Shown piece after piece: positions 61,955-64,000 of a DNA stretch of 64,000 bases (its first letter is position 1; every line of letters begins with the position of its first letter). The position numbers and the translations under genes are program-made. A model generated the notes under the pieces. The model did no database searches, was not told the origin of the DNA, and was given only the letters and a program-made list of their open reading frames with translations. This DNA is from Clostridium aceticum (lineage in GTDB: Bacteria; Bacillota; Clostridia; Peptostreptococcales; Natronincolaceae), in assembly GCF_001042715.1 (NCBI RefSeq), contig NZ_CP009687.1, forward strand, positions 2,843,418 through 2,907,417. The letters run 5' to 3'.

Positions 61955-63076
61955 CTAACTTACTCTCAATGGCTCATATCCAACTATGTTTCCGTAGAAA
62001 CCTTGTCCATTTGTAGCATCTATGTGAACCCATTGTCCAATGATTAACACTTCGTTCCAGCTATGATTCCCTAATAATTCTTGATACCCATCTACTATCT
62101 TTGTAGGTATTCCTTGACTTCTAAGCATTGTTGCTATTATCCATGATTTATTTGTACATATCCCTTTTCCCTCAATAAACTTACTGTCTATTTCAGGTAG
62201 ATAAAATCTTCCATCTTTGTTTTCATTGAATAATTCATAGTCGTATTCCATAGAACTTATTAACTTATAAACCTTACCAATGAATTCTTCATCTGATTCA
62301 GATGCTTCTCTTAATTCTGCTGCTTTTGATATTACAACTTCATTTGTCTCTAAATCTATCAAACTGTTGGAATTTGTATACTTCTTGATTTCATAATCCC
62401 TATAATCTTGTTCTTCAGGTGTTAAATGCTCTATTTGTTTTGCATATTTAATATAATCTTCAATGCTAATATATCCACTTCCATCGTCTCCGTAAATCTT
62501 TCCATCTGTTTGTAATGAGGCAGGCTTGCTTAATTGCTCTGGCTCAATGTTTATCTCATCATATGATTTATAACCATTTCCATCAATTTCTTGTAGTGCT
62601 AAATAAACTATAACTCCTAAATCATTATTATCAACGTTCATATTTTCTGGAATTGGTATTATAAATTCATTTTCAGTGTCAGTTATTACTTTCATTCCAA
62701 GATCTGGTATTCTTCTATTTTTATCTTGCTTACCTTGTTTTGAGTTATAAGTATGCCATCTTACTACATATTGACATAACACCTTTCCTTCAGAGGTACT
62801 ATTTATATCCTTAGCATCCATCCATACTACCCCTGATTTTTTTGATTTTATCTTGATATGTCCTGTTTCTAAGTAGTTTTCACTTTCATCTTCCATAGTC
62901 ACAGTTAAACTACCGTTTTTAATCTCTTTATGTGACTTAACATTATATACAATTGCACTTTTATTATTAAATAAGTTTGTATCAGTATTTCCTATCGCTA
63001 CATCTGTTAATGGTATTGCTACTAACACTCCTGCTATCACAATTATTATGGTTTTGATTGCTGTTTGTCTTTTCAT
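61955..63076 (-). CDS. exported transglutaminase-like protein, 373 aa
   Basis: The signal region (IKTIIIVIAGVLVAIPLTDV) leads to a mature protein with a beta-rich middle part and a C-terminal transglutaminase-like domain: KGICTNKSWIIATMLRSQG (Cys), GNHSWNEVL (His) and VHIDATNG (Asp). A SDGSGYIS-like EF-type loop at about residue 197 (DDGSGYISIEDY) may bind calcium. It is the second member of the pair; the two differ mainly in the middle part. TGGAGG precedes the ATG. Confidence 0.85.
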   Translation of the reverse strand: MKRQTAIKTIIIVIAGVLVAIPLTDVAIGNTDTNLFNNKSAIVYNVKSHKEIKNGSLTVTMEDESENYLETGHIKIKSKKSGVVWMDAKDINSTSEGKVLCQYVVRWHTYNSKQGKQDKNRRIPDLGMKVITDTENEFIIPIPENMNVDNNDLGVIVYLALQEIDGNGYKSYDEINIEPEQLSKPASLQTDGKIYGDDGSGYISIEDYIKYAKQIEHLTPEEQDYRDYEIKKYTNSNSLIDLETNEVVISKAAELREASESDEEFIGKVYKLISSMEYDYELFNENKDGRFYLPEIDSKFIEGKGICTNKSWIIATMLRSQGIPTKIVDGYQELLGNHSWNEVLIIGQWVHIDATNGQGFYGNIVGYEPLRVS

Positions 63077-63330
63077 GTATATTACCTCCAGTTGAGTTAA
63101 CTCTTTAATTTTTAAATCTATATTATATTTAGTCTTATGTAGTTTTATAGGTTATCTTATTACTCACTATAGATTGCTAGATTTTCTGGTAAAGAATTTA
63201 TTTTAAGAAAATAAATCTTTTAAAAGTGTGTAAGTATGAATAATGATTTGTTATATACAAATAAACCTTATAATTTTAGTTTAAGCTGGAAAGTTTTCCT
63301 TCCCAGCTCTCTTGTTATATTTATTAGTAC

Positions 63331-63774
63331 TTATAAAGTATGTTCTGCCTCCATCTTAGCCTCCCACTCTTCCATTGATTCCTCTATTTCTATTACCTTT
63401 CTCGTAATTTTTTGACTACTCATGGTCGCTTTTATTACACGATTTTTATATTCATATTCTATGTGGCTATCAATTTTGTTTTCATCTAACCACCATATAC
63501 CATCATCACCTAAACTACATGTAAATCCTTTAAATATCTCCGCTAAACATCTTAAGAAGATTTCTTCATTCTTTCCGTTTCTATTTACTATTGTCTCTGT
63601 TTTGAGTTCTACTGTTTTATTTAAGTTGATTCTGGTTTGACTTTCTTCCATTACTAATAAACATTTCTCTACGTCTATGTCTAATTTTGTCGTTTCGATT
63701 ATTTGCCTTACTAGCTCCTCCCCTAACTCTTTAATTGTTTTTCTACCTACTTTTACGTTTTCTGTACTTTTCAT
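63331..63774 (-). CDS. unknown protein, 147 aa
   Basis: The start at 63774 follows AGGAGG. Acidic and mostly helical at the end (KVIEIEESMEEWEAKMEAE), with a central FTCSLGDDGIWWLDENKID segment. No signal peptide. No family recognised. It stands upstream of the transglutaminase-like gene, separated by 254 bases that hold a small hairpin near 63282-63308. Confidence 0.5.
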   Translation of the reverse strand: MKSTENVKVGRKTIKELGEELVRQIIETTKLDIDVEKCLLVMEESQTRINLNKTVELKTETIVNRNGKNEEIFLRCLAEIFKGFTCSLGDDGIWWLDENKIDSHIEYEYKNRVIKATMSSQKITRKVIEIEESMEEWEAKMEAEHTL

Positions 63775-63863
63775 TCTCGTTTCCTCCTAATTTTATTGTT
63801 TTTCTTGCTTTGTATTATTTATATAGGTAGGCTATTGCTCATTGTTGGGTATATTTTGAAATA

Positions 63864-63908
63864 AAAAGCCTAATGAAATTTGCTGTTCGCTCATCTCATT
63901 AGGCTTTT
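63864..63908 (-). terminator. terminator before the right window edge
   Basis: AAAAGCCTAATGA and TCATTAGGCTTTT form a perfect 13-bp stem. On the minus strand it ends the gene that enters from the right. Confidence 0.7.
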
Positions 63909-63920
63909 AAATATTTACAT

Positions 63921-64000
63921 TTAATTAATTTCTATGTTACCGAAGTAGGTCTCGTTGATTTTATCTCTTACATAGGCTAGTCCATTCCTTAATTTTTGAA
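63921..64000 (-). CDS. C-terminal end of an unknown gene, cut by the window edge
   Basis: The frame from the edge to a TAA at 63921 reads QKLRNGLAYVRDKINETYFG then NIEIN. A hairpin terminator follows 13 bases later. Only about 25 residues are visible, so nothing can be said of its function. Confidence 0.5.
   Translation of the reverse strand, partial: QKLRNGLAYVRDKINETYFGNIEIN

Overview
The window is AT-rich DNA from a low-GC Gram-positive anaerobe-like bacterium, most likely a Clostridia relative. The basis is codon use, strong AGGAGG ribosome-binding sites, TTG and GTG starts, an SPP1-type phage head module, YwbE and YdbC/PC4-type genes, and Spo0A-box-like sites. Nearly all genes lie on the minus strand. 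I see no rRNA, complete tRNA, CRISPR array or insertion sequence.

Region 1 (1 to about 23.1 kb) is part of a prophage or phage that continues past the left edge. Read in the direction of transcription it runs from an early/replication module to late genes. The early part is a zinc-ribbon protein, a 1164-residue single-chain RNA polymerase of the YonO / eukaryotic-RdRP two-barrel type, a small DUF5659-like protein, an SF2 helicase with a cysteine cluster, and a GHKL-winged-helix-TOPRIM fusion that looks like a Topo VIII-type IIB topoisomerase. Then come a ParB-methyltransferase fusion, a GIY-YIG protein, small terminase, a tyrosine recombinase, large terminase, portal, minor head protein and a Cys-rich VLP protein. 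Two groups of plus-strand accessory genes interrupt the late genes. One is a tandem array of four paralogous small acidic proteins, the last broken. The other is a 175-residue orphan next to a leftover copy of the terminase 5' end.

Region 2 (about 23.6 to 37.7 kb) is a mosaic of single-gene units. It has housekeeping genes (tspO, bcp, ywbE), degraded YdbC/PC4 pieces, and defence-like genes: a DUF262/HNH GmrSD-type protein, a nucleotidyl-cyclase-like protein and a PHP-ATPase of TrlF type. Related terminator hairpins recur between them. It ends in a large serine recombinase that may be the integrase of the next element.

Region 3 (about 37.9 kb to the right edge) is a different accessory element rich in intergenic repeats. 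It contains a YkgJ-type CxxC protein, an AAA ATPase, a membrane leucine-rich-repeat protein, a receiver-like membrane protein, a DUF3846 protein, and a restriction-modification locus with two endonucleases (BsaWI-like and MvaI/BcnI-like) convergent to one SPPY methyltransferase. It also has a coiled-coil/HTH protein next to iteron-like repeats, several small unknown proteins, a 33-bp tandem repeat, and an envelope cluster: an 1179-residue secreted protein, a membrane-anchored EF-hand protein and two exported transglutaminase-like proteins. No conjugation or virion genes of this element are visible here.

Most promising for novelty are the phage RNA polymerase/helicase/Topo VIII-like module, the plus-strand paralog array, the two-endonuclease RM locus, and the repeat-rich 40-54 kb intergenic regions.
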